From contig NZ_JAFBGL010000001.1 in the NCBI RefSeq assembly GCF_016811075.1, positions 372,001-436,000 on the forward strand: a DNA stretch of 64,000 nt. Direction: 5' to 3'. Source of the DNA: Oceaniferula flava (GTDB lineage: Bacteria > Verrucomicrobiota > Verrucomicrobiia > Verrucomicrobiales > Akkermansiaceae). The position numbers and the translations under genes are program-made. Below the pieces are notes generated by a model. The model did no database searches, had not been told where the DNA came from, and saw only the letters and a list, made by a program, of their open reading frames with translations. This document shows positions 54,285 to 63,800 of this stretch, in pieces (positions within the stretch are counted from its first letter, which is position 1; each line of letters begins with the position of its first letter).

Positions 54285-56294
54285 GTGATCGCGCCGTATC
54301 CATCGAACCGATTGCGCAAGGCTCTTTGGAGTTTCATGGCAGCGGCGATTGTTTTGTTATGCGCACTCTACAGTTATTTTACGACAGATTTCAATGTAGC
54401 GGGCATCGAACGAACCGTCATCGCGGCCACTCTCGGCCTCCTGGGCATTGCGGCGGTGTTTGTTTTTCCCCATTTTCACACCCCTAAGGCAACGGCCTTC
54501 TGGATCCTGTTGCTGTGTCTGGTCGCCCGATTGGCCTTGATTCCAGCGGCGCCATCGGACGACATTAACCGCTATCTCTGGGAGGGGAAATTGACGGCAG
54601 AGGGGGTGAGCCCATACCGTGGCCTGGCTGAGGATGCGATGTATGAAAGTCATCGCGATGATTATTGGGTGAAAATGAATCATAAGGACCGGCCTACCGC
54701 CTATCCACCGTTGGCGATGCAGATTTTTCGTGGCATCAATAGTTTGGGGTATTCCCCGTTGAGTTATAAGTGGGTGTTTCTGGCGCTCGATCTCTTGGTG
54801 ATTGCGCTGTTGCTGGGCGTGCTGGCTCAGTTGCATAGGCCTCCTCACTGGAGCTTGTTTTACGGACTGAGCCCACTGACCTTGCTGTCATTCAGTGCCG
54901 AAGCTCACTTTGATGTGGTGATGGTGGCGGCCTTGGTGGCGGCCTTGTTGGCCTATTCGAAACGCTGGTTCATCGCCTGTGGCGTGGCGGTGGGGATTGC
55001 AGTGGGTGTCAAACTCATGGCCGCAGTGGTCGCTCCCATCTTGCTCTGGAAGGCCGGCCGGAAAGGTATCTTAGCGGGCCTGTTGACTCTGTGTATTCCA
55101 TTGCTGTTTTCATGGAGTGACTTGCCTCACGTTTTCAATGCACTGATCGTCTTTGGCTCTGGTGGTGGATTTAACGGGCCGGTTTATTCGATTGTTGAGT
55201 GGTTGTTAGAAAGTTCGAAGCTTGCCACGATGGTGGTCGCCTTGCTTTATGTGGTTTGTTGGCTGATGGCATTTTGGCTGACACTGAAGAATCGAGTTTG
55301 GTCCGCCTTGTTGCTCGCCCTTGGTGGGTTGCTCATCCTGTCGCCGATTGTCCATTTCTGGTATCTCACCTGGGTCTTGCCCTTGATTGTCGTTCGCCCG
55401 AGACTCTCGTGGATTTCGCTCTCCATCACATTCAGCCTTTATTTTTTAGTATGGCATATGCAGGCAGGGACTGGGATGTGGACGCTTCCGCTATGGGCGA
55501 AATGGATGTTCTGGCTGCCATTCATGATATTCCTGCTGGCAGAAGCACGGCGATGTGTGCCTCGTTTCATGCGTAAGCTGGAGCGCAAAGATCGCATAGC
55601 GTGGTCGGTGGTTATTCCTACCTATCAGGTCGATCCGCAACAGCTCGATGGTGTTCTAACAAGTATTGCCGAGCAGACGTTACAACCCAGGGAGGTGATT
55701 ATCACCAATGCAGGCGATCCACCGCAGGTAAATTGTCCAGAGCTGGCGCTGCAAATCGTCCAGTCTGATCCGGGGCGAGGCATGCAAATCAAAGCCGGAG
55801 TCGATGCCGCAACCGCGCCGTGGGTGATCGTGCTCCACTCGGATCTCATCCTGCCAGCGAATGCTCTAGAAAACCTGACTCACGCACTTGAGGCGAACCA
55901 ACAGGTGATTGCCGGCTCACTGGGGCAACGCTTTGATCATGCCTCTGCTGGTTTGCTTCTCGTCGAAGCGATGAATGAATTTCGTGCCACGACCATGCAG
56001 ACAAGTTTCGGCGATCAATGCCAATTTTTCCACCGAGCCACCGCCATTGACCATGGTGTGCTCACTGAGCAAAAACTGATGGAGGATGTCGAGATGAGTG
56101 ATCGGCTCAATAACATTGGCGAGAACCTTTACCTCGCAAATGAAGGCATTGTCTGCGCCCGGAAATGGCGGCGGCATTCATTCTGCAAACGCTTTTTCAC
56201 CATCATCGAATTCATGCTGCGATATCGGTTTTCCTTTTCTGGAAATGCGCGGCTTTCGCTGTGTGAGAGGTTTTACCAACGTTATTACGGCTAG
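54285..56294 (+). CDS. Fusion: polytopic GT-C-like glycosyltransferase plus ArsS-associated GT2
   Basis: A 669-residue protein with two parts. Residues 1 to about 420 have some 11 membrane helices and an acidic first loop (RLALIPAAPSDDINRYLWEG), as in polyprenyl-dependent GT-C/mannosyltransferase-like enzymes. From about 440 a cytoplasmic GT2 domain follows: WSVVIPTYQVDPQQLDGVLT, GRGMQIKAGVDAATAPWVIV, LHSDLILP and LMEDVEMSDRLNNIGENLYL. That domain resembles the rSAM-associated transferase 2 family that accompanies arsS genes. GTG is the start codon, 1 bp after the upstream stop. The fusion suggests substrate passage between lipid-linked sugar and the arsenosugar, which is inference. Confidence 0.85.
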   Translation: MIAPYPSNRLRKALWSFMAAAIVLLCALYSYFTTDFNVAGIERTVIAATLGLLGIAAVFVFPHFHTPKATAFWILLLCLVARLALIPAAPSDDINRYLWEGKLTAEGVSPYRGLAEDAMYESHRDDYWVKMNHKDRPTAYPPLAMQIFRGINSLGYSPLSYKWVFLALDLLVIALLLGVLAQLHRPPHWSLFYGLSPLTLLSFSAEAHFDVVMVAALVAALLAYSKRWFIACGVAVGIAVGVKLMAAVVAPILLWKAGRKGILAGLLTLCIPLLFSWSDLPHVFNALIVFGSGGGFNGPVYSIVEWLLESSKLATMVVALLYVVCWLMAFWLTLKNRVWSALLLALGGLLILSPIVHFWYLTWVLPLIVVRPRLSWISLSITFSLYFLVWHMQAGTGMWTLPLWAKWMFWLPFMIFLLAEARRCVPRFMRKLERKDRIAWSVVIPTYQVDPQQLDGVLTSIAEQTLQPREVIITNAGDPPQVNCPELALQIVQSDPGRGMQIKAGVDAATAPWVIVLHSDLILPANALENLTHALEANQQVIAGSLGQRFDHASAGLLLVEAMNEFRATTMQTSFGDQCQFFHRATAIDHGVLTEQKLMEDVEMSDRLNNIGENLYLANEGIVCARKWRRHSFCKRFFTIIEFMLRYRFSFSGNARLSLCERFYQRYYG

Positions 56295-56400
56295 TGGATT
56301 GAGCGCGTTAATCAGCTGGGGATGGCAGCCAAAGAAAAATGATTGTTAAGGGTTCACCTTGTTCGACCGACTGAACTAGTGAAACCAATCAATCAAACCT

Positions 56401-57168
56401 ATGAAAAACATCACTACTGCATTTCTAATCGCATCACTGACGCTGTCGGCTGGCCTGGCATCGGCAAAGGCCCAAGGCTTCGATCATCGCCATAGCGCAT
56501 TCACCACCATCCTCAAATCTCATGTAAAGAACAACAAGGTGGATTATTCCGGACTTAAAAAGAACCCGGGAGCACTGGACAATTACCTCAATACTCTCGC
56601 GGCGGTTCCTGAGGCCAAGTTTGACACCTGGGGCAAAGACGAACGGATGGCATTCCTGATCAACCTTTATAATGCCACTACCTTGAAACTTGTGGTCGAC
56701 CATTACCCGGTCAAAAGCATCAAAAATATTGGCGGAGTGTTCAAGAGCCCATGGAAATTGAAAGTCGTTCATGTTTTTGGAAAAAAACACAGTCTGGACG
56801 ACATCGAGCATGAGCAACTGCGGAAGAAATACAAAGATGCACGCATCCATTTTGCGGTGAATTGTGCGTCGATTGGTTGCCCATCGTTACGGGCGGAAGC
56901 ATTTCAGGCCAGCCAGCTCAGCAGGCAGCTCGACGAACAGGGGCGGGCATTTCTAGCAGACAGAACGAAGAATCGGATCGATGTCAGCAGCAAAACGCTC
57001 TACCTATCACAGATCTTTGATTGGTTTAAGGGGGACTTCAAAAATCAAGCTGGCAGCGTGGAAAACTTCATTGCCACTTATGCGAGTGCCGAAGATGCCA
57101 AGCAGATCAAGCGCGGTGGTTTTTCGGTCAAATACATGGATTACGACTGGAATCTGAATCAGCAATAA
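56401..57168 (+). CDS. DUF547 secreted protein
   Basis: A 255-residue protein with a signal peptide (TAFLIASLTLSAGLASAKAQ). The mature part matches DUF547: HSAFTTILKSHVKNNKVDYS, DERMAFLINLYNATTLKLVV, KSIKNIGGVFKSPWKLKVVH and HFAVNCASIGCPSLRAEAF. It has a Cys pair in N-C-A-S-I-G-C-P. This family is frequent near arsS in other genomes as I recall, but its role is unknown; a periplasmic arsenosugar-handling role is a guess. It begins 107 bp after the GT fusion gene. Confidence 0.88.
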   Translation: MKNITTAFLIASLTLSAGLASAKAQGFDHRHSAFTTILKSHVKNNKVDYSGLKKNPGALDNYLNTLAAVPEAKFDTWGKDERMAFLINLYNATTLKLVVDHYPVKSIKNIGGVFKSPWKLKVVHVFGKKHSLDDIEHEQLRKKYKDARIHFAVNCASIGCPSLRAEAFQASQLSRQLDEQGRAFLADRTKNRIDVSSKTLYLSQIFDWFKGDFKNQAGSVENFIATYASAEDAKQIKRGGFSVKYMDYDWNLNQQ

Positions 57169-57273
57169 GCGTGCTTTTTTCTGAGGCTTCGATATCGATC
57201 ATGATGAAATCATCGGAGCACCCCAAGCCGTTTCCTCCATTTCAAGCCAAACAAGCGACAACAGCATCTTCCC

Positions 57274-58671
57274 ATGAAAACGAGAATTGACCGAATACTG
57301 GCCTTTATGGTCGTGGCTCTAACAGGCATCCTGTTGAACAGCTGTGCAGGCACCGCCGGACTTGATGATGAGGATTACGCCAGCGTTGCGCGGCTGAACA
57401 AGCGCGAGCCCAATCCGGTCATCGTCATTCCCGGCATCCTGGGCTCACGGCTGGTTTCGGATGATGGCAAGGTGGTCTGGGGGGCGTATGGCATCGGTGC
57501 CATTCGCCATGGATCCGCTAACGGGCGGCGCGCATTGGCACTGCCGATGCGGCGGAACAGTGGACTGGGCTCGCTCACCGATGAGGTTCAGCAGGATGGC
57601 ACGCTGGATCGGCTTACGTTGAGCCCCGGCATCGGGCTGAAAGCCTATCACGGTCTGCTGAAGGCTCTTGTCATCGGTGGTTATCGCGATGACAAGAACC
57701 GTCCACCCAAGGCAGGCGAACACATTTCATGTTTCGAGTTTGGTTACGACTGGCGCCGGCCGAATGCGGAAAATGCCGCGGCTTTGGGCAAGTTCATCGA
57801 GGAAACACGCCGCTTCATCCGTGCCGAGCGGATACGGCGTGGCTTGCCGGAACGCGAAATTAAATTCGATATCGTCGCCCATTCGATGGGGGGCTTGGTC
57901 GGCCGATATTACATGATGTATGGCGACGCTACACCACCGACTGATGGGACTCGCCCGCAAGTCACCTGGGCTGGCGCGCGTAGCGTGCATCGGTTTATCC
58001 AAGTCGGCACACCTAACAATGGATCCGCCGAAGCCATCCTTCAGCTCAAAGACGGGATGGTGCTTTCTTCCTTCGTTCCCAAGTTCCAAGCGGCAGTGAT
58101 CGGCACCTTTCCTTCGACTTACGAACTGCTACCGCGGGCCGCCGACCAGCCGCTGGTTGATGCTTTGGGAAGACAGCTTGATCCATTCGATCCCGCTGTT
58201 TGGAAACGTTACCAATGGGGGCTCGCCGCTCCCTCGCAGGACAAGTATCTCCAGCAACTTCTTCCGGGAACTCGGGATCGAGCCACTCGCTTGGAGATCG
58301 CTCTCGACCACCAACGCAAGTCGCTCGCCGCAGCCAAGGCCTTTCAAATGGCGCTCGACTGCCGCTGCACCCTGCCAGCCGGCGTGACGATGCACGCGTT
58401 TGTGGGCAATGCCAAACCCACGGTCAGCCAACTCCAGGTAATGGCCGATGGCTCGCTCACTCCGATTGCCTACCAGCACGGCGACAACACCGTCACCGCC
58501 CGCTCGGCACTCGCGCGGACTCCCGATGATCGCCCCGGCCCGATTCCATGGACCAGCGTTCACACCATCAATGCTCCTCACATGACTCTGCCGGTTCAAC
58601 CGGATTTCATTCGCCAGCTCCTTGCGATCCTGCTCGATCTGCCCGATACGGAGGCAAGCACTCGGCCATGA
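57274..58671 (+). CDS. Lipoprotein alpha/beta hydrolase, LCAT-like
   Basis: A 465-residue putative lipoprotein: signal then lipobox LLNSC (Cys24). The hydrolase core resembles lecithin:cholesterol acyltransferase/PGAP1 enzymes: PVIVIPGILGSRLVSDDGKV, HISCFEFGYDWRRPNAENAA, the nucleophile in VAHSMGGLVGRYYMMYG (Ser about 204), FIQVGTPNNGSAEAI, and a late His in SVHTINAPHMTLPVQ. It could act on phospholipids or other acyl esters at the envelope. It is the last co-directional gene after the arsenic set, with 105 bp before it, so membership in that set is uncertain. Confidence 0.85.
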   Translation: MKTRIDRILAFMVVALTGILLNSCAGTAGLDDEDYASVARLNKREPNPVIVIPGILGSRLVSDDGKVVWGAYGIGAIRHGSANGRRALALPMRRNSGLGSLTDEVQQDGTLDRLTLSPGIGLKAYHGLLKALVIGGYRDDKNRPPKAGEHISCFEFGYDWRRPNAENAAALGKFIEETRRFIRAERIRRGLPEREIKFDIVAHSMGGLVGRYYMMYGDATPPTDGTRPQVTWAGARSVHRFIQVGTPNNGSAEAILQLKDGMVLSSFVPKFQAAVIGTFPSTYELLPRAADQPLVDALGRQLDPFDPAVWKRYQWGLAAPSQDKYLQQLLPGTRDRATRLEIALDHQRKSLAAAKAFQMALDCRCTLPAGVTMHAFVGNAKPTVSQLQVMADGSLTPIAYQHGDNTVTARSALARTPDDRPGPIPWTSVHTINAPHMTLPVQPDFIRQLLAILLDLPDTEASTRP

Positions 58672-58676
58672 ACGAG

Positions 58677-59222
58677 TTAGTTTTTGGTGAAACCTTCGAC
58701 AAACGTGCCATTCGGTAGCAGTTGTAAATCGTCCCCGGTCCAGAGTTTTCGGTCTGGTCCTGCCGACCTGATTTCCCATCGGCCTGCTGAAACCGGGTGG
58801 ATGAAAAGTGGCGTCTGCCAGCGGTCGATCATTTCTCCTTCATCGTTGAAAACCTTGTGTCGGTCCGGGAGGAAACGTTGTTGATGAGGGTTTTTACCAT
58901 GAAAGGCATCGGCCAGGTCAGCGTTGCAGCCGACGGGGTGATTGGCGTGGTTTTTCACCAGGGTGATGTAGCTCAGACTGAGTCGACTGATCGCCTGTAG
59001 GTCATCGCGCAGGGTGGTGTCATCCGAAGCGTATTGATGCAGTAGCTTTTCACCGATGAGCTTTCCCATGGGCACCTCCGGCTTGGGGGGCGGAGGCTTG
59101 GGCAGGGTAACAATCGGTGGCTGCTGCTCGAGCTCAGAAGGTGCGGTGTTGCGATTCCAGAAAAAGAACACAGCAAGGGCCGCGGTGAGTGCAAGCAGAG
59201 CGATGGATTTCCGAGTGATCAT
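58677..59222 (-). CDS. Small secreted or anchored hypothetical protein
   Basis: A 181-residue protein. One N-terminal hydrophobic segment (SIALLALTAALAVFFFW) is followed by a Pro-rich linker (PPIVTLPKPPPPKPEVPMGK) and a C-terminal region with WQTPLFIHPVSAGRWEIRSA plus GPDRKLWTGDDLQLLPNG, which resembles the calcium-binding end of type II pseudopilin-like proteins (G-P-D-x-x-x-G-T-x-D-D). It is convergent with the LCAT-like gene, 5 bp apart. Confidence 0.6.
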   Translation of the reverse strand: MITRKSIALLALTAALAVFFFWNRNTAPSELEQQPPIVTLPKPPPPKPEVPMGKLIGEKLLHQYASDDTTLRDDLQAISRLSLSYITLVKNHANHPVGCNADLADAFHGKNPHQQRFLPDRHKVFNDEGEMIDRWQTPLFIHPVSAGRWEIRSAGPDRKLWTGDDLQLLPNGTFVEGFTKN

Positions 59223-59268
59223 GACTGTGGAGCTAGCGCGCCTAGGGAAATTTTTGTAGCGAATGCCG

Positions 59269-60846
59269 TCAGGAAATGAATCCCAGCGGTCGGTTCACGG
59301 CTCCGAGGGTGTGGAAGTTTTCGATGTTAGGTAGCACGGTGCCCATTTCGCCCTGGGCGACGCCAAACCAATCGAGCAGCTCGCAGAAGTATTCATCGAC
59401 CGAGACTTTGGGGAAAATACGACCGCCACGACCGATGTCATCCGGCCCGTCGATGGCGAGCGAGGCGTAGTTGCCGACGATTTTGCCACCATCGACCGGT
59501 GAGCCTAACACAAACTGGTTGCCCGACCAGGCGTGATCGGTTCCTTGGCCGTTCGAGCGCAGGGTGCGGGCAAAGTCTGAGCTGGTGAAGGTGATGACAT
59601 CGTCACCGAGCCCAAGGGCTTCCAAGCAGTTCTGGTAGGCATACAGGTTGGTGTCCAGACTGCTGAGCAATGCGGCTTGGGTGTTCAGCAGTTCGCTGTG
59701 GTTGTCCCAGCCGCCATATTCGATGAACAAGGTTTGGCGACAGAGTTTCAGTGTCTCACGGATCGCAATGGTGCGCACCGCTGCGCGGAGTTGGTTTCCT
59801 AAGTAGTCGTCAAGGAAGCCGGCGGCATCGATGGCCGCGTCCACGTCCTGGCCATTCACCGATCCGGGGGCGTCGAAGCTGGTCTGGAACTGCTCGCCGC
59901 GCTCAATGCTGTCGGCCGTGCTCTTGCGGAAGGCCTGCTGGAAGAGATTGCGGTAGTGCTCATTCATCGGATCGGTGGCCATCTCCTTGAGGGTTCGGTT
60001 TTTGATCGATTGCGCATCGTTGGCAGTGCCGTGCGGACCGGAAAACGACAGCGCTCCGTTCGAGGTCAGCACAAACTGTCCCTCGGTGGCACCTGTTTGG
60101 AACACGGTGTTGCCGTTGATGGAAAAATTCATCGGCATGTAAAAGCCGTTGGTCTGCTCGGTGTTCAGACGTGAGTGCAGGATGTCGGCGGCGCGACCGG
60201 CCCAGCCGCTGAGGATCGTCTGCCCCTGCGGCACGGAGGTCTGCCACTGCTCGGTCTGGTCACTGTGCGAGAAGAGCGCTTTGGGCAGGGGAAGGTTGCC
60301 ACTTTCGTAGGCGGATTTATCAGCGATCGGCTCCACCAGGGTGCCAATGTTTGAGATGAAGGAAAGGCGCTTTTTGTTAGGCTCGGCAGAGGTGCCTTCG
60401 AACAGCTCCTTCAAGCGTGTGCAGCTGGGGTGGATGCCGTAGCTGCGTCCCGAGCTATCCGTGTAGGCGGCCCCTCCTTCGGCGGTGTTGAGCGGTAGGA
60501 AATTGGGGTTGGCAATCTGGTCGTTTGTGCCTGCGTCCGGGTTGAAAATGACCGGAGCCTTGTCGGGGTGGGAGAGGGCGAGGTTGGAGCGGGCGGCGGC
60601 GTAGTCATCGTAGGCTCCGTCGTTGGCCGGACTGGTGTCGGCTGGCAGTAGCACGTTGTAGCTATCGCATCCGCCGGAGAGGAACAGGCAGACCAGTGTC
60701 TTTCGTCCGGAAGCTCCGTCACCAGTGCCCGCCACCGCGTTGTTGGCCATCTGGAGGTTGAGAATGGTGGATAGGATGGAAGTCGAGCCGAGTGCGGCGC
60801 ACGATGCCTCACCGAGGAAGCGGCGTCTGGATAGATTGCGTGACAT
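59269..60846 (-). CDS. DUF1501 protein with Tat signal
   Basis: A 525-residue protein of the DUF1501 family (sulfatase-like alkaline phosphatase fold). The N-terminus MSRNLSRRRFLGEASCAALG has the twin-arginine motif S-R-R-R-F-L-G. Conserved blocks: LVCLFLSGGCDSYNVLLPA, RLSFISNIGTLVEPI, GWAGRAADIL, IEYGGWDNHSELLNTQAALL, VITFTSSDFARTLRSNGQGT and DHAWSGNQFVLG. The family almost always pairs with DUF1800, as here (19 bp downstream of that gene), and both are very numerous in Verrucomicrobiota and Planctomycetes. The substrate is unknown. Confidence 0.93.
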   Translation of the reverse strand: MSRNLSRRRFLGEASCAALGSTSILSTILNLQMANNAVAGTGDGASGRKTLVCLFLSGGCDSYNVLLPADTSPANDGAYDDYAAARSNLALSHPDKAPVIFNPDAGTNDQIANPNFLPLNTAEGGAAYTDSSGRSYGIHPSCTRLKELFEGTSAEPNKKRLSFISNIGTLVEPIADKSAYESGNLPLPKALFSHSDQTEQWQTSVPQGQTILSGWAGRAADILHSRLNTEQTNGFYMPMNFSINGNTVFQTGATEGQFVLTSNGALSFSGPHGTANDAQSIKNRTLKEMATDPMNEHYRNLFQQAFRKSTADSIERGEQFQTSFDAPGSVNGQDVDAAIDAAGFLDDYLGNQLRAAVRTIAIRETLKLCRQTLFIEYGGWDNHSELLNTQAALLSSLDTNLYAYQNCLEALGLGDDVITFTSSDFARTLRSNGQGTDHAWSGNQFVLGSPVDGGKIVGNYASLAIDGPDDIGRGGRIFPKVSVDEYFCELLDWFGVAQGEMGTVLPNIENFHTLGAVNRPLGFIS

Positions 60847-60865
60847 GGTTAGAAATGGTTAGATG

Positions 60866-63800
60866 TTACTGCTGGGTGGCGGCTTCGGGGCTCATCAGGG
60901 TGAGGTAGGCGGCTAGCTGGATCCGACCGTCCTCGGAGAGCTCGGTCGTTTCCAAGGCATTCAAGATGATGCCGCGCGTGTGTGCCGTCATTTTTCCGGC
61001 GGCTAACAGCAGGTTCATATGATCCAGCAGTGCTTCGTTCGAAACGGCGGCCTTGCGGGCGGCGGTGAAATTGAGTGGGTAACGTCGGTTTTCCCAGCCG
61101 GAGCGGAAGCCGGTGCTGAGGTAGTCCCACATTAAATTGGGAAAGGAGATGGCCGAGTAGCTGTCCATGATCTGGAACACGGGGCTGACCAGGCCGGCAT
61201 CGCGGATTACGCCGGGTGCCTGGTAGCTGGGTTTGTAAAAGTTGAACACGCTCGGTGCGTTCATGGGCTCTTGGAAGGACAGGCCGGCATAGAGGTCTTC
61301 CGGGTTCCACCAGACGAAGGCGGGGTGCGTTTCGCCCAAGTCGAAGGCTCTCGCCATCGCCATGGTGCGGATCACGGGCTCGCGGAGTTTGCCGTAGCTG
61401 GGATCGCCCGTGGCATACTTCGCCTCACGTGCTTCATCGTCGAGGAGGATGGCTTTGACCACCGCTCCAAGGTCGCCGCGCACGCCTTGGCCATTGTCAC
61501 AGAACACAGCCTGCACACGTTGGATGTAATCCGGCGAGGGGTTGGCTGTGACAAAGAATTGGATCAACTGTTTCGAGATGAATACCGGCGTGTTCGGGTG
61601 GTTGAATAGATGCGCCAGCGCGTCATCGATGTCCTTGCGCGCGTTCTCGCTGGATGGGGCTCGGGCGGGAATCACGAAGCCGTCTAACAGTGTTTTGGTC
61701 TCGGTGTCGTGATAGTCCGCGTGCATCACCATTGGGCGCATGAAGTGATCCTCCGCCCAGCCGCCGGACCCCCAGCCCCACTCGGAGTCATACCAGAGAC
61801 CAGTGAAAACACGCGCCAGCTCGGTGATCTCGGCGTTGTTGTAGGTGGGGATGGGCTCGCCTTGGTTGTCGAGTTTCCTGCTGCCGTCGGGGTTCAGCTG
61901 CCAGAGCCCCACGGTGAACAGCTGCATCACCTCGCGGGCGTAGTTTTCATCGGGGAACCGACCGATGCTGAGGTCGGCTTTCTGATTGCCCACGTGGCTG
62001 AGATACCAGCCCATGCACGGGTGGTAGGTGACTTCCCTGAGGATGTCCAAGTAGTTGCCGAGGCCGTTGCGGACAAAAATATCATAGTAATCCGCCATCG
62101 GCTCCGGCTTGTTATCCAGCGTGGCATCCTTTCTTGAAACCACGAGGATTTGCGAGAGCGCGAAGGCCATGCGCTGGCGCAGCTGGTCCTCGCCGGAGAT
62201 CGCGGCACGGGCAAAGGCGGTGGTGATATTTGAGCCTCCTACACTAGAGCTGTTAGGATCGGCGTCGTAGGTTTGGTCGGCGCGCGGGCCATTGTGATCC
62301 ACTTTAATCTCGCGGATGTATGAGCTATGCAGGGTGGGGGGCTTCGCCAGCTGGTCGTCAAGCCAGCCCTCGTATCCCAGCTCACGGACATGCTCGGTGT
62401 CTTTCATCGTGGGGCCAAAGCTGGCCTGGGTGAGGAAACGTGCGGCGGAACGTTTCGATGGCGTGCCTGAGGCGCTGCTGCCGGGGAGACCTCCACTTTT
62501 TGACGACCCTTGCATCATTTCTAGAAAGCTAAGGTAATCGCCCGAGAGTGTCGCTCCGCTGGAATTCACCAAGGCGATGCGGGTGGAATTCTCCGTGCCG
62601 GAGCCGCTGTTATCGGCGGAGGTTCCCAAGACCGATTCCTCTGTCCAGTCGCTGAGGCCATCGAGGTCGGTGTCTCGGTCGGAAATCTGAATTTTGTAAA
62701 AGGAGAGTGTTTCAGGGGTGAGCAAGACGTCCGGAATGGTCTGATAGATCATGCCGTTCGATGCGCTCGGAGCAGGCAGACCGGTGACGGCGTCCCAGCC
62801 GACCAATGTCTCACTCGCACAGACGGTGAAATCTTTTCCAACAACATCCGGCCACTCGATCACCAAGTCATCGCCGGATCGTCCAAGCGTGGATTTTGGA
62901 TGGGAGTTGGCATCGGTGGGATTGGTGCCGGCGATGCTTTCTTGGAAATTGCTGAAACCATCGCCGTCGTCATCGCCGCCGGCTGTTAGTCCTGAGACTC
63001 CGGCCCAGAGTTCCCAAGCATCGGATAGGCCGTTGCCGTCGAGGTCTTCGTTAGCGCTGGGAGGTGAGAAGGTGAAAAAGGCGGGCAGGGAGAGGGCTGA
63101 GGTGGGATCGGTGCCGTGGGCGAGCTCCACGTTATCGTCGACGCCGTCGCCATCGCTGTCGCTGACATTCGGATTGGTGCCCGCGAGGTATTCATCGACG
63201 TTGGAAATGCCATCGCCATCGGCATCCACATCGGGGGCGAGATCTCCACCGTAGCTGCTTTCCCAAGCGTCATCCATGCCGTCGTTATCGAGGTCGGTCG
63301 GTCCGAAGGACGCCCGACTGATCACCGCGGTGACGCCGTCCGAGGTCTCCATGGTGATGGTGTTTTCATCATCGTCGATCGCCCAGATTGCGGTTCCGTT
63401 GCGGATCTCGGCATTGTATGAACGCATGCCGGTTTCCGTGGAGGAGTTGATCAATACGGGGTTGTTAGGATCGCTGAAGTCGTAGGTATTGAACGTTACC
63501 GTCCAGGTGTTCTCGGCATCACCCCACACCGAGGGAGCCACAGGTGGGTCTTCCTGAGCGATGCACTCAAAACGCAGCGGCGAGGTATCGTCTTCCCGAC
63601 CTTTCATACTGAGTCCGAGAGAGGCTGAGAGATCGGCGGGTGGATCGCCGCTGCCGTTGTTATACCACGACCAATCAGGGTTGTTATCGCGATAAAACAC
63701 ACCGTTCCGGCTGGTGTTGTAGTAGGTGATGCTGCCCTCTTCATAACTGAGGCCCATGGTGAGCGCGCCGCGCCAGTCCGAGTCCTTGATTTCGGCGCGG

